64,000 nt of DNA from the NCBI RefSeq assembly GCF_013705725.1, contig NZ_CP055484.1, forward strand, positions 18,065 to 82,064, in the 5' to 3' direction. A program made the position numbers and the translations under genes. The stretch comes from Klebsiella sp. RHBSTW-00484 (GTDB lineage Bacteria > Pseudomonadota > Gammaproteobacteria > Enterobacterales > Enterobacteriaceae). The notes under the pieces were generated by a model. That model was not told the origin of the DNA, made no database searches, and saw only the letters and a list, made by a program, of their open reading frames with translations. Below, piece after piece: positions 15,891 to 25,633 of this stretch (its first letter is position 1; the number at the start of each line of letters is the position of its first letter).

Positions 15891-16368
15891 CGTTTTTAAC
15901 CAGCCGGGATTGTCCGGCATTTTTATTTGCCTTGATGGCCCGGTAGATAGCTTCAATCTTTCTGGCATATGCCAGTCGTCGCATGGCCTGCCTGTCCGTT
16001 CTGCGGAATCCTGCGTTGTAGGCACCGACTGCCTCCCAGCTGACGCCCCACTTCTTAAACGCCAGCGCCAGATAATACGCACCGGTATAAATATTCAGGC
16101 AGGCATCCGTCAGAAGATGTTCCGGTTTAATACCGAACTCCGATAACCGGGCATGGTGCTGCGAATCGATTTGCATCAGTCCGGCACCGTAGCCCGATCC
16201 CGGATTTTTTCCGATGGCATTCACCACCCATTTAGACTCCTGCCATGAAATAGCCCGGAGCAGATCCGGATCTATTTGATAATCCCGACCCGCCATATCA
16301 AAACAATCCGTAGCCCATGCAGGCGTGGATATTAAAAGCAGGGCGGCAAACGCCAGTTTTTTTCTCAA
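15874..16368 (-). CDS. Lytic transglycosylase (gene X / P19 type)
   Basis: A 164-residue secreted lytic transglycosylase of the Slt/VirB1 type that opens peptidoglycan for the transfer apparatus. It has a signal peptide (about residues 1-19, ending TPAWA), catalytic Glu44 in [17 protein letters not shown] and the AVGAYNAGF motif. The start is TTG, preceded by GGAGGGAG. Its place next to oriT on the opposite strand to the tra genes is that of gene X (P19) in F and R1. Confidence 0.9.
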   Translation of the reverse strand: MRKKLAFAALLLISTPAWATDCFDMAGRDYQIDPDLLRAISWQESKWVVNAIGKNPGSGYGAGLMQIDSQHHARLSEFGIKPEHLLTDACLNIYTGAYYLALAFKKWGVSWEAVGAYNAGFRRTDRQAMRRLAYARKIEAIYRAIKANKNAGQSRLVKNERPHE

Positions 16369-16399
16369 AAGACTCCCTCCGGGCCGATTCCTGCAAATA

Positions 16400-16500
16400 C
16401 GTTAACCCAGACCAGGGCCAGACTCAACAAATATGCACTCCTCACCACAAAATCACCACACACTACGCAAAATTAAAATTTTGCAGATTTGCATTTAAGA
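16400..16500 (-). other. oriT: Origin of transfer (oriT) with nic site
   Basis: Read on the minus strand, GCGTAGTGTGT^GGTGATTTT matches the F-type nic region (F has GCGTGGGGTGT^GGTGC). This places nic between + coordinates 16457 and 16458 on the minus strand. An inverted repeat GCAAAATT-AA-AATTTTGC (16467-16484) adjoins it, as in F. TraI cuts here and the 5' end leads towards lower coordinates, so the 1-15.9 kb region enters the recipient first. AT-rich sequence at about 16515-16550 may bind IHF. Confidence 0.85.
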
Positions 16501-16555
16501 ACAGTGGTTTAGTGTGAGTTAAATTAATTTATTTAATATAAGATTATACGATAGC

Positions 16556-16743
16556 GAATCGTCAATGAATTACCGACGATTCATTAACGAATCGCTAATG
16601 AATCGCTTACGATTCATAATATTAAATTCAGGTGGTTAAGGTGAATTGACTCTAGATTCAATTCGTGATGTGATTCGCCTGGTGAATTGCAAAAAAACAG
16701 TATGAATCTAGATTCGATTCACGATTCGAATCGTGGACGATTC
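16556..16743. promoter_or_regulatory. TraM-binding region (sbm), 14 GANTC sites
   Basis: Fourteen GANTC pentamers lie between 16556 and 16743. Those at 16578, 16589, 16600 and 16611 are exactly 11 bp apart, and those at 16728 and 16739 also are. TraM of F-like plasmids binds GANTC pairs. The cluster lies between nic and traM, so it should serve both relaxosome assembly and autoregulation of traM. Confidence 0.8.
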
Positions 16744-16801
16744 ATGCGTAATGGCTGGAGTTTATAAAATATGAAATCTGGATTTTTATAAGGAGTATGA
16801 C

Positions 16802-17194
16802 GTGGCTAAAGTTCAGGCTTATGTCAGTGATGAGGTTGCTGATAAAATTAATGCGATTGTTGAGAAAAGACGTGTTGAAGGGGCAAAAGATAAGGACATC
16901 AGCTTTTCAAGCATATCAACAATGTTGCTGGAACTAGGCTTGCGTGTTTATGAAGCTCAGATGGAACGCAAAGAATCTGGTTTCAATCAGATGGCCTTCA
17001 ACAAGGCCTTACTGGAAAGTGTGATTAAAACGCAATTTACAGTTAATAAAGTTCTCGGCATTGAATGCCTGAGTCCTCATGTCAGTGGAAATCCGAGATG
17101 GGAGTGGCCGGGACTTATTGAAAATATCCGGGATGATGTTCAGGAGGTTATGCTCCGATTTTTCCCTGACGAGGAGAGCGAAGACGAAGAGTAG
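16802..17194 (+). CDS. traM: Relaxosome protein TraM
   Basis: A 130-residue TraM (F: 127). The N-terminal ribbon-helix-helix part (AKVQAYVSDEVADKINAIVEKRR) binds GANTC sites. The C-terminal helical part tetramerises and contacts the TraD tail, ending in an acidic stretch (DEESEDEE). It links the nicked DNA to the secretion channel. The start is GTG, 7-8 bases after AAGGAG. Its own promoter is expected in the GANTC array. Confidence 0.93.
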   Translation: MAKVQAYVSDEVADKINAIVEKRRVEGAKDKDISFSSISTMLLELGLRVYEAQMERKESGFNQMAFNKALLESVIKTQFTVNKVLGIECLSPHVSGNPRWEWPGLIENIRDDVQEVMLRFFPDEESEDEE

Positions 17195-17365
17195 AATAAG
17201 ACTTTTCGTAGAAAGGTGATTGATTGTATAAATAGAGTGCTTTTTTATTCAAGGATGAATAATTGTTCTATTCATTGATGATTATTCAGAATAAAGATCT
17301 ATGCTTATTTGGTGACTTTATTGAAAGTGAGTTTTATAATTCAGGTGTAGTTTAAAAATTGAGAA

Positions 17366-17440
17366 ACATTAGCGTCAGAGGATGCACCCTCTGACGCTAA
17401 CTATCCATAGAACCTTCTAAGGAGGCAACCTATGTGTGCG
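17366..17440 (-). ncRNA. finP: FinP antisense RNA
   Basis: Antisense RNA to the traJ leader. Two stem-loops are visible. Stem-loop I covers about 17406-17434 with ends CATAG/CTATG and the traJ ribosome binding site in its loop region. Stem-loop II is an 11-bp perfect stem at 17371-17381/17388-17398 with loop ATGCAC. FinP with FinO blocks TraJ translation. The ends are approximate. The T-run after stem-loop II is weak. Confidence 0.8.
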
Positions 17441-18133
17441 AAGGATCGTAGTCAAAACTCAGTATGCAGTCAAACGGAATTGGTGAATTCTTTATTCCAT
17501 CTGGCTGATGTTTCGTCTTGTCCATGTCTCATTCGGGATTCATCGGGTATCATCGTCCATAGCAATCTATTGTTAACTTCAAAAATTTTAGAAGATATTA
17601 ATATAAGTAAGGTTTTTTCTCTATTCTCACACTCTGATTTAAGATCTCTTAACGAGGAAGATGTCCGTGTAATTACATATGGAGGGGGGAAAATCGTTGA
17701 TGGTGTTACGATCGGTAAATATAATTGTAGCATTTTAATTGAAGGTTTTTTTGTATGTGACAGGGTTTATACGAAGTGGACTTTTGTTAACATTAAAACT
17801 CTGGATTTTGATTTTTCCGATAAGTTGGTTTCCTTTAAAAATTCTTTTCTCGATCTTATATCTTCTTTGGCTAAGGAGAACGTTAATAAATGGTATGTGC
17901 TACATTTACACTCCTTCGGCTTTACTCATGGTCAGATCTCAAATCTTATTGGTATTAGTGAGAAAACATCGAGAAATTATTCCTTGGAAATACGAAGGGT
18001 ATTAAAGGTTAGTAACCAGGATGAATTAATTTTACTTCAAATCTCATCATCACTTTACCATATACTCATTTCTAATATATCAAAGCCTCTTGCCCGAAAA
18101 GGGTTTTCTATAATCAAAGGACATTTCCGGTAA
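17432..18133 (+). CDS. traJ: Transfer operon activator TraJ
   Basis: A 233-residue TraJ that activates the traY-I promoter, relieving H-NS silencing. It has an N-terminal PAS-like part (about residues 25-120) and a C-terminal LuxR-like helix-turn-helix (GFTHGQISNLIGISEKTSRN, about 163-182). The region is AT-rich, typical of traJ alleles. The start follows AAGGAGG, which is inside the FinP target. A TATAAT at 17335-17340 could be part of the traJ promoter. Confidence 0.85.
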   Translation: MCAKDRSQNSVCSQTELVNSLFHLADVSSCPCLIRDSSGIIVHSNLLLTSKILEDINISKVFSLFSHSDLRSLNEEDVRVITYGGGKIVDGVTIGKYNCSILIEGFFVCDRVYTKWTFVNIKTLDFDFSDKLVSFKNSFLDLISSLAKENVNKWYVLHLHSFGFTHGQISNLIGISEKTSRNYSLEIRRVLKVSNQDELILLQISSSLYHILISNISKPLARKGFSIIKGHFR

Positions 18134-18239
18134 ATGAATGTAAGTGGGATTTACTCAAAATCCCACCTTTATTTGTTTACTTTTGTTCTTGTCAATGTAA
18201 ACTTTATTAAAGTTTATTAACTGTTTTTTTGGAGGACGA

Positions 18240-18455
18240 TTGGAAAGAGCGGTTAGGAGTAACGCACGATCTGCGCCAGGAAAAAATGTGCTTCTGAAGC
18301 TGGATGAAGAGACTAATCGTCGGCTAATCAAAGCTAAAGACAGAAGCAGAAGAAGTAAAACGTCTGAGGCATATTTGCGATTGAAAGATCACCTTGAACG
18401 TTTCCCGGATTTTTATAATTCAGAAATCACTGAGCCAGGAGGTAAAAAGACATAA
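18240..18455 (+). CDS. traY: Relaxosome/operon regulator TraY
   Basis: A 71-residue TraY with one ribbon-helix-helix unit (NVLLKLDEETNRRLIKAKDRS). F TraY has two fused units; this is the single-unit R100-like form. It binds near nic, stimulates TraI nicking and activates the tra promoter. The start is TTG, as in F traY, with GGAGGA 5 bases upstream. It is the first gene of the main operon, and the promoter lies in the AT-rich 18134-18239 gap. Confidence 0.85.
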   Translation: MERAVRSNARSAPGKNVLLKLDEETNRRLIKAKDRSRRSKTSEAYLRLKDHLERFPDFYNSEITEPGGKKT

Positions 18456-18519
18456 TAAATTATGTAGTTTAAAGTTTTCTAGCTGTTTTAAATAATCATT
18501 CTTTTTAAAGGAAATAAAT

Positions 18520-18888
18520 ATGAATGCTGTATTAAGTGTTCAGGGAAATGCTTTCTCTGAAGAAACCAAACCGTCTTTTATGTCACGCGTTTTCAATAAA
18601 AAGACAGCGCTGAAAGTGACCAAGGCTGCGCTGCCGTTGGCTGTTCTGGCATCGTTCTTCCCGGACGTTGCTATGGCCACCACCACCGCAACAGACCTGA
18701 TGAAATCCGGTGATACCACCGTGAAAGGCACCTTCGGCAAGTCTTCCAGCGTGGTCAAATGGGTTGTTCTGGCTGAAGTTATCGCGGGCGGCATCATGTA
18801 TATGATGACCAAAAACGTGAAGTTCCTGTTTGGCTTCGCCATCATTTCGACCTTTATTACCGTCGGTATGTCGGTCGCAGGTTACTAA
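18520..18888 (+). CDS. traA: F-type pilin precursor TraA
   Basis: A 122-residue propilin. A long leader (about 53 residues) ends in AMA, giving a mature pilin of about 69 residues starting [14 protein letters not shown]. Two hydrophobic segments follow ([19 protein letters not shown] and [21 protein letters not shown]) around the conserved KNVKF loop. Processing needs TraQ and leader peptidase, and TraX acetylates the N-terminus in F. Both partners are present here. Confidence 0.95.
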   Translation: MNAVLSVQGNAFSEETKPSFMSRVFNKKTALKVTKAALPLAVLASFFPDVAMATTTATDLMKSGDTTVKGTFGKSSSVVKWVVLAEVIAGGIMYMMTKNVKFLFGFAIISTFITVGMSVAGY

Positions 18889-18901
18889 CAGGATAAAGGT
18901 G

Positions 18902-19207
18902 ATGACGGGAGACGAATTAAAGAAATACCGTTTCCCGGAAACACTGACAAACCAGTCCCGCTGGTTTGGTTTATATCTCGATGAGCTTATCCCGGCCGTC
19001 ATTTGCCTCGGCTGGGGTTTCTGGACCAGTAAGTTCCTCTTTGGTATAGCTGCAGCGGTACTGGTTTTCTGGGGTATTAAGAAACTCAAAAAAGGGCGGG
19101 GCAGTACCTGGTTGCGCGACCTTATTTACTGGTATCTGCCGACATCCCTTCTTAAAGGATTTTTTCACGATATCCCGGACTCCTGTTTCCGGCAGTGGAT
19201 TAAATAA
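18902..19207 (+). CDS. traL: Pilus assembly protein TraL
   Basis: A 101-residue inner-membrane protein of the VirB3 type, needed early in pilus assembly. It has [21 protein letters not shown], then two hydrophobic segments near residues 30-65. ATG 18902 is used; a longer frame from 18830 lies inside traA and is rejected. Confidence 0.9.
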   Translation: MTGDELKKYRFPETLTNQSRWFGLYLDELIPAVICLGWGFWTSKFLFGIAAAVLVFWGIKKLKKGRGSTWLRDLIYWYLPTSLLKGFFHDIPDSCFRQWIK

Positions 19208-19225
19208 AACAGTGGGGAATAACAC

Positions 19226-19792
19226 ATGGAACATGGCGCCCGACTCAGCACCTCGCGTGTCATTGCGCTGGGATATATCTGTATGGGGACAGTCCTTCTT
19301 CTCAGTCTGTCTACCAATATCATTCTGGGGATTAATAACTACCGCCTTCAGAACGAACAGAAGGTGGCGGTGACTCCCATGCTGTTCAATGCGCCTTTCG
19401 CTGTTTCTCAGAATCAGGCGGACGCTTCTTATCTTGAACAACTGGGCATGAGCTTTATTGCATTACGTCTGAATGTCACGCCGGAAACGGTCGACGCCCA
19501 GCATCAACAGCTGCTCCGGTATGTATTACCTGCCTCACAGAACAGTCTTAAGGTCCAGCTGGCTGAAGATGCGAAGCGGATAAAAGACAATAACGTGAAC
19601 TCCACTTTTTATATGACGTCTGTTCGTGCGTATCCGGCAGAAAATCGGGTGGATTACCGTGGAGAACTGAAAACCTGGATAGGGGATTCTGCGCCCTACA
19701 GTGAAATTAAAAGTTACGTCCTGCAGTTTAATCGTGTTGATGGTGTCAGCTGGCTGGCGCGTTTTGGAGAAATAAATAATGAAAATAATTAA
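19226..19792 (+). CDS. traE: Pilus assembly protein TraE
   Basis: A 188-residue TraE (VirB5-position family; F is 188). It begins [12 protein letters not shown] and has one N-terminal membrane anchor (about residues 15-38), then a periplasmic domain with [25 protein letters not shown] and [11 protein letters not shown]. It is part of the tip and assembly machinery. traK overlaps its 3' end by 14 bases. Confidence 0.93.
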   Translation: MEHGARLSTSRVIALGYICMGTVLLLSLSTNIILGINNYRLQNEQKVAVTPMLFNAPFAVSQNQADASYLEQLGMSFIALRLNVTPETVDAQHQQLLRYVLPASQNSLKVQLAEDAKRIKDNNVNSTFYMTSVRAYPAENRVDYRGELKTWIGDSAPYSEIKSYVLQFNRVDGVSWLARFGEINNENN

Positions 19793-20513
19793 CCCGTTAT
19801 TTATCTCCGGTTGCCTGTTTTTTTCGCTACCTGCGATATCGGCCACCCTCAGCGGTACGCTGGCACCGACTGTTGTACCCCTGGCCAACGGCGGACAGGC
19901 AAACATCGCTGTCAGCAACACAGACCCAAACCTCTTCACGGTACCAGGAGACCGGATCACCGCCATTAACAGTCTGGATGGCGGGCTGACGAACCAGGAG
20001 CAGACCGACAGTGGCGGGGCGATCCTTGCTACGGTCAGCAAGAAACCATTCACGTTTATTGTGGAAACAGAGCGCGGCCTCAACTTTTCTGTCCGTGCGG
20101 TGCCGCGTGCCGGAGTGGGCCGGACTATCCAGCTGGTATCCGAGCTCACTGGCACGCCCGGGCCGGCTAAATCATGGGAGGAATCCAACCCGTATGAAAG
20201 CGTTCTTGTTTCGCTGAACCGCGCTGTTCGCCAGGGCCAGATCCCTGATGAATACCAGTCCATCCCTGTCACATCAGAAGTGTTATCCGTGCCTGCCGGC
20301 CTTCGCGCCACGGCGGCCCGGGTCTGGACCGGTCACCATCTAAAAGTTGTTCTGTACAACGTTGAAAATGTAACGCTGTCGGCGCGAAACATCCGGGAAA
20401 GCGATTTCTGGCAGGCGGGAACGCGCGCCATCATGCTCAGTGGCTCCGCGAGTCAGCTGGTTGGCGGTGGTCGCATGCAGGTCTGGGTCACCACGGCAGA
20501 GGAGTCACGTTGA
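19779..20513 (+). CDS. traK: Secretin-like protein TraK
   Basis: A 244-residue periplasmic protein of the VirB9 type with an N-terminal signal peptide (cleavage near AISA, about residue 21). With TraV and TraB it forms the envelope-spanning core. Beta-rich sequence throughout and a C-terminal secretin-like domain fit the family (F: 242). The start overlaps traE and its stop TGA shares a base with the traB ATG. Confidence 0.92.
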   Translation: MKIINPLFISGCLFFSLPAISATLSGTLAPTVVPLANGGQANIAVSNTDPNLFTVPGDRITAINSLDGGLTNQEQTDSGGAILATVSKKPFTFIVETERGLNFSVRAVPRAGVGRTIQLVSELTGTPGPAKSWEESNPYESVLVSLNRAVRQGQIPDEYQSIPVTSEVLSVPAGLRATAARVWTGHHLKVVLYNVENVTLSARNIRESDFWQAGTRAIMLSGSASQLVGGGRMQVWVTTAEESR

Positions 20514-21937
20514 TGGCCAACTTTAATACGCTAATCAAACGTAAACAGTATCTCTGGCTGGTCCTCATTCTTGTCGGTGGTGCATGTGCGATTGCTGGCG
20601 GGATGTATCTGTCCGATCTGAATCTGAGTTCAGAAGAAGAAGCCCCCGTACAGGGTGAACCGGCGCCGGACATGACCGGGGTGGTGGACAGCCAGTTCAA
20701 CAGTAAGGTGGAGCAACATGCGACCACGGAAATGCAGGCCACTGCAGCAGATCTGAATAAGCGCTTTGGCGCTCTGCAGGGGGAAGTGGATTTGCTCAGT
20801 AAAGCGCGCAGCGCAGACCAGATCCGTATCGACAAACTCAGCAATGAAAATGTGGCCATGCAGGAGCAACTGAAGACGCTGGGCGTGAAACCAGCCGTGT
20901 CTGGCGGCGAGCCTGCGCCTTCGCCACCCTCGCCGCCGCCGGGACCGGAAGGGGAGCCGCAGCCGGCAAATTTCCCCGCGCAGTCTGGTGGTGCAGTCCC
21001 TCCGCCAACAGCGTTCTATCCTGGCAATGGCACCGTGCAGGCTCCACAGGTTAGCTATCAGGCCGTACCGGTACCGAACCAGATACAGCGCAAAACGTTC
21101 AGCTATGACCGCGGTAAGAAAACGAAGTCACTGCCCTACATTCCGTCAGGCAGCTTTGCCAAAAGCAAGCTGATCGAAGGTGCTGATGCCAACGCTTCCG
21201 TTACCGGGAATGAATCAACCGTACCGATGTCGCTGAGAATTATTGGGCATGTGGAAATGCCGAACAGCAAAACCTATGACCTGACGGGTTGCTTTGTCGG
21301 CCTCGAAGCCTGGGGGGACGTATCGAGTGAGCGCGCCATCGTTCGCACCCGCAATATCAGCTGTATCAAAGGCGACAAAACTATCGACCAGCCGATAGCC
21401 GGGCACGTCTCTTTCATGGGCAAGAATGGCATAAAAGGGGAAGTGGTGATGCGTAACGGAAAAATCCTCGGCTGGGCCTGGGGGGCAGGCTTTGTTGAAG
21501 GGATTGGTCAAGGGATTGAGCGAGCTTCGCAGCCAGCTGTTGGTTTGGGTGCCACAGCCTCCGTTGGCGCCGGTGATGTCCTGAAAATGGGGATTGGCGG
21601 CGGATCATCGAAAGCGGCACAGACGTTAGGCGATTACTACATCAAACGCGCTGAGCAGTATCACGCGGTGATCCCGATCGGCGCGGGCAACGAAGTCACC
21701 ATAGTGTTTCAGGACGGTTTCCAGCTGAAAACTATTGAGGAGCTCGAAGCGGAGAAAAATGGACAACAGCAGGCGCAGAACCAGGAGCAACCCGAACAAC
21801 CTGAGAGCAGGTCAGAGCAATCCGGCGGGAACCTGAATGGTTTTAATACCGATGAGATGCTGAAGAAGCTGGGCAAGCTGGACCCGCATCAGTTCTCGCC
21901 GGGAGCCATGTCGAGGGGCGAAAACTCAGGTCAGTAA
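20513..21937 (+). CDS. traB: Core channel protein TraB
   Basis: A 474-residue VirB10-type protein. The N-terminal membrane segment (about residues 12-33) is followed by a coiled-coil-prone stretch (about 60-125), a Pro-rich spacer (about 130-170) and a C-terminal beta-barrel domain (about 190-400). The last ~60 residues are Gln/Glu-rich. It spans the periplasm and contacts TraK and TraV. The ATG overlaps the traK stop. Confidence 0.93.
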   Translation: MANFNTLIKRKQYLWLVLILVGGACAIAGGMYLSDLNLSSEEEAPVQGEPAPDMTGVVDSQFNSKVEQHATTEMQATAADLNKRFGALQGEVDLLSKARSADQIRIDKLSNENVAMQEQLKTLGVKPAVSGGEPAPSPPSPPPGPEGEPQPANFPAQSGGAVPPPTAFYPGNGTVQAPQVSYQAVPVPNQIQRKTFSYDRGKKTKSLPYIPSGSFAKSKLIEGADANASVTGNESTVPMSLRIIGHVEMPNSKTYDLTGCFVGLEAWGDVSSERAIVRTRNISCIKGDKTIDQPIAGHVSFMGKNGIKGEVVMRNGKILGWAWGAGFVEGIGQGIERASQPAVGLGATASVGAGDVLKMGIGGGSSKAAQTLGDYYIKRAEQYHAVIPIGAGNEVTIVFQDGFQLKTIEELEAEKNGQQQAQNQEQPEQPESRSEQSGGNLNGFNTDEMLKKLGKLDPHQFSPGAMSRGENSGQ

Positions 21938-21999
21938 GTCAGGGTATCAACAAGGGTTAAACACCATAAATAACCCACCAGGAATATAAAGGGGAATAT

Positions 22000-22569
22000 A
22001 TGAAGGAATTAATACTGTTAATTCCTCTGGGCAGCGCTTTGCTCTTAACCGGGTGCGCGGGCACAGAGTCCGATTTTGAATGTAATGCCACAACATCCGA
22101 TACCTGTATGACGATGGAGCAGGCGAATGAGAAAGCAAAAGCCCTGGAGGAAAACGCATCAGCAAAGCCGGCTGCGGCAGGGTTGCCACGACTGGCTGAC
22201 GGAAATTTCAGGACGTCTTCGCCAAACTCATACCCGCTGCCGCCTCAGCCAGTCATTAATCCGGTGCGAAATACTGCGCCAGCTGTGACGGTGAGCAATA
22301 AATCCGGGTTCCTGAATACGGTACCGGTCAATCATGATGACGTCCTGAGAACCCGGACTGCTCCGGTATATATCAGGCCGGTTAGTGTTGGTACCTATAC
22401 CTCTCCGTCTACGGTACCCGGTAATTATCCAAGGCCGCTAAGAAAGGGTGAGCAAACAGCGTCATTATGGATAGCGCCTTACGTTGATTCTGAGGATGTC
22501 TATCACCAGCCCACAACGGTTGTATTTGTTGTTACACCATCGGCGTGGGGCCAGCCCCGCATTAACTAA
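22000..22569 (+). CDS. traV: Core lipoprotein TraV
   Basis: A 189-residue lipoprotein of the VirB7 type with lipobox LLTGC (Cys19). Two more Cys occur at about residues 28 and 36. It anchors the TraK ring in the outer membrane. The C-terminus ATLW-type segment (TASLWIAPYVDSEDVYHQP) is conserved in the family. Confidence 0.9.
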   Translation: MKELILLIPLGSALLLTGCAGTESDFECNATTSDTCMTMEQANEKAKALEENASAKPAAAGLPRLADGNFRTSSPNSYPLPPQPVINPVRNTAPAVTVSNKSGFLNTVPVNHDDVLRTRTAPVYIRPVSVGTYTSPSTVPGNYPRPLRKGEQTASLWIAPYVDSEDVYHQPTTVVFVVTPSAWGQPRIN

Positions 22570-22682
22570 TTAGCAGCGCCGTTAATGGCGCTGTGAATAC
22601 TGAATTAATACCGGATTTAAAACGAGTGCCCTGTGCGTTGAAAGGGATGGGCGGTAGCGTGTTTTTTCTTCTGGAGAGCATT

Positions 22683-22961
22683 ATGGGTAATGATAACGTT
22701 TTAAACTTCTTTTGTTGCCTGACTGGCGTGTTGATAATTGCTTTATTAATTTACAAGGAATCTTTACCCAGCGATGATGACTTAATTAGGGACGGTAAAT
22801 ACTGGTCGACTGACTGCACCCTGAAGGAGGTTGATATTCCTACCGGCTTTTTAACCAGTAACATTAACCGACTGGATTGTTCAGGTATTGTTGTTAATGT
22901 CGCGACGGACAGGTACGACATGGCCATATCTGCTTATGACAAATCCAAAAATCAGGAGTGA
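22683..22961 (+). CDS. Small membrane protein, intact member of a local pair
   Basis: A 92-residue protein with one membrane segment (about residues 5-23) and a periplasmic part containing KYWSTDCTLKEVDIPTGF and NRLDCSGIVVNV. Two Cys could form a disulfide. The same signature recurs in the IS-split gene at 23207-24811. I chose ATG 22683 for its GGAG site; a longer frame starts at 22593. No function is known. It occupies the traV-traC interval, where F carries traR and other small genes. Confidence 0.6.
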   Translation: MGNDNVLNFFCCLTGVLIIALLIYKESLPSDDDLIRDGKYWSTDCTLKEVDIPTGFLTSNINRLDCSGIVVNVATDRYDMAISAYDKSKNQE

Positions 22962-22967
22962 TACAGG

Positions 22968-23210
22968 ATGATTAACTTTATAGACTTTCCTGGCGATAAA
23001 GAGAGTTCATTCTTTATCTCTCGTGATGAAACGCAAGCCACTGCTGATATGAATGAATGGATTGGAAGTCATGCAATTTCAATAATCTCGATTGAGACGA
23101 TAGTGAAAGAATATCATTTTATTTGCATCAGACTCTGGTACTGCATTGAAATAAAAATCAGTGAGTCTTTGAACGATGCGATGGACTCTATACACCGGGG
23201 TGGGAAATGA
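22968..23210 (+). CDS. Hypothetical protein (80 aa)
   Basis: An 80-residue protein without a clear signal peptide. It contains FFISRDETQATADMNEWIG and hydrophobic strands near the middle. No family is recognised. It starts 6 bases after the preceding stop and overlaps the start of the next gene by ATGA, so it belongs to the tra transcript. Confidence 0.55.
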   Translation: MINFIDFPGDKESSFFISRDETQATADMNEWIGSHAISIISIETIVKEYHFICIRLWYCIEIKISESLNDAMDSIHRGGK

Positions 23211-23435
23211 CTGCTTACTATATCGACGGTGTTAATATTGCCTGGCTGAATGGTGTATGCTTATTTCTTATCTTTGCCGGGTTTGTCGTGGCACTGGCCA
23301 TGTTTATCATCCCTAAAAAAATTAATCTGCGAGTCAACAGAGGTAATACATTTATCTTTAGTGTGCTTATAACGTTGGCTGCGTTTGTCACGGTTGTCGT
23401 CTTTACCAGAGGGGCATTCACGATGGATGAGCTAG

Positions 23436-24631
<1,196 letters not shown>

Positions 24632-24807
24632 CTAGAAGCCGGGAAACACTGGAAGAGTGACTGCAAGCTCCTGGAGGTGAACATTCCAACAGGTACGTTT
24701 ACTGATACTGTCAACAAACTGGATTGTGCGGGTGTCACTATCAATGTCCCTAAACCTGAATATGACGTTTATATCCGGCAGTGGAAATTGTATGAGGCTA
24801 AAAATAA

Positions 24808-25155
24808 ATGAAGATATTTTTTTTAAAACCTCCCTTGATTTTTATATTAGTTTGCATCCCTGGCGTGTTACTTTTGTGTATTTTTTACAAGGATTATCTT
24901 GAAACACTACCAGCTACTCCAGAACAACTGAGCGAAATTGCGAAAGAAACACCCTGTGCGGGTAAAGTATTGCTGCTGGCCCTTGACGTTAACGATGATA
25001 ATTCGTCTGAGCCGTTAACTCTCGGTTACGCAAACGAACTCGCGTCAGGGTGTAAAGAAAAAGAAATGCTAATGGAAAGCAAAAAAATCCGTGAGGGTGA
25101 AATGAATAAATTTCGCGAAAAACAACTGAAAGCTCTGAACGGTATCAATAAATGA
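24808..25155 (+). CDS. Hypothetical membrane-anchored protein (115 aa)
   Basis: A 115-residue protein with one N-terminal membrane segment (about residues 8-27) and a charged remainder. It has Cys near residues 51 and 82 and a Lys/Glu-rich C-terminus. It overlaps the stop of the IS-split gene by ATGA and the next start by ATGA, so the group is one translational cluster. Function is unknown. Confidence 0.55.
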   Translation: MKIFFLKPPLIFILVCIPGVLLLCIFYKDYLETLPATPEQLSEIAKETPCAGKVLLLALDVNDDNSSEPLTLGYANELASGCKEKEMLMESKKIREGEMNKFREKQLKALNGINK

Positions 25156-25550
25156 AAGGGGTGATGACAATGGGGTTTGTTAAAAAAAATGGATTTCTGC
25201 TTATTCCTGCTATTTACTGGCTAATCTATCTTGGTGTCAGATTAACTTATAACGGACTGGCGGGAGAGTACACGCCTGATTTCATTCAGAGCGTTAGTCA
25301 TGATGGTGTTTTTATTATCTGTAGCTTACTGGTGTTCTATCTTGCTTGTTTACGAATTAAAGACAGTGGTAGTGAAATCTCAGCAGTACTCTTTTGGTCT
25401 GTTGTTGGTTTTCATGTGGCCGCGTTAGTTATTACGTTTCTTATCTGTTTATGGCGGGGAGCGCTTTTGTGGGACGTTATTTTCTTCTGGCAACTGGGGG
25501 CCGCCATGTTATTGCTGTTTTTTATGCCTGCTTACCTTCTCCTGCGGTGA
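25152..25550 (+). CDS. Hypothetical polytopic membrane protein (132 aa)
   Basis: A 132-residue protein with about four hydrophobic segments (near residues 15-30, 52-66, 80-100 and 112-130). A second start, ATG 25164 (MTMG), is possible. No family is recognised. It is the last of the traV-traC accessory cluster. Confidence 0.55.
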   Translation: MKGVMTMGFVKKNGFLLIPAIYWLIYLGVRLTYNGLAGEYTPDFIQSVSHDGVFIICSLLVFYLACLRIKDSGSEISAVLFWSVVGFHVAALVITFLICLWRGALLWDVIFFWQLGAAMLLLFFMPAYLLLR

Positions 25551-25633
25551 TTAAACCGTTAATACTGATATTTTCGCGATGATCTGATTTGTATTTTAGA
25601 TGGTTAATTACCCCCTCATTAAGGAACGCCTGC

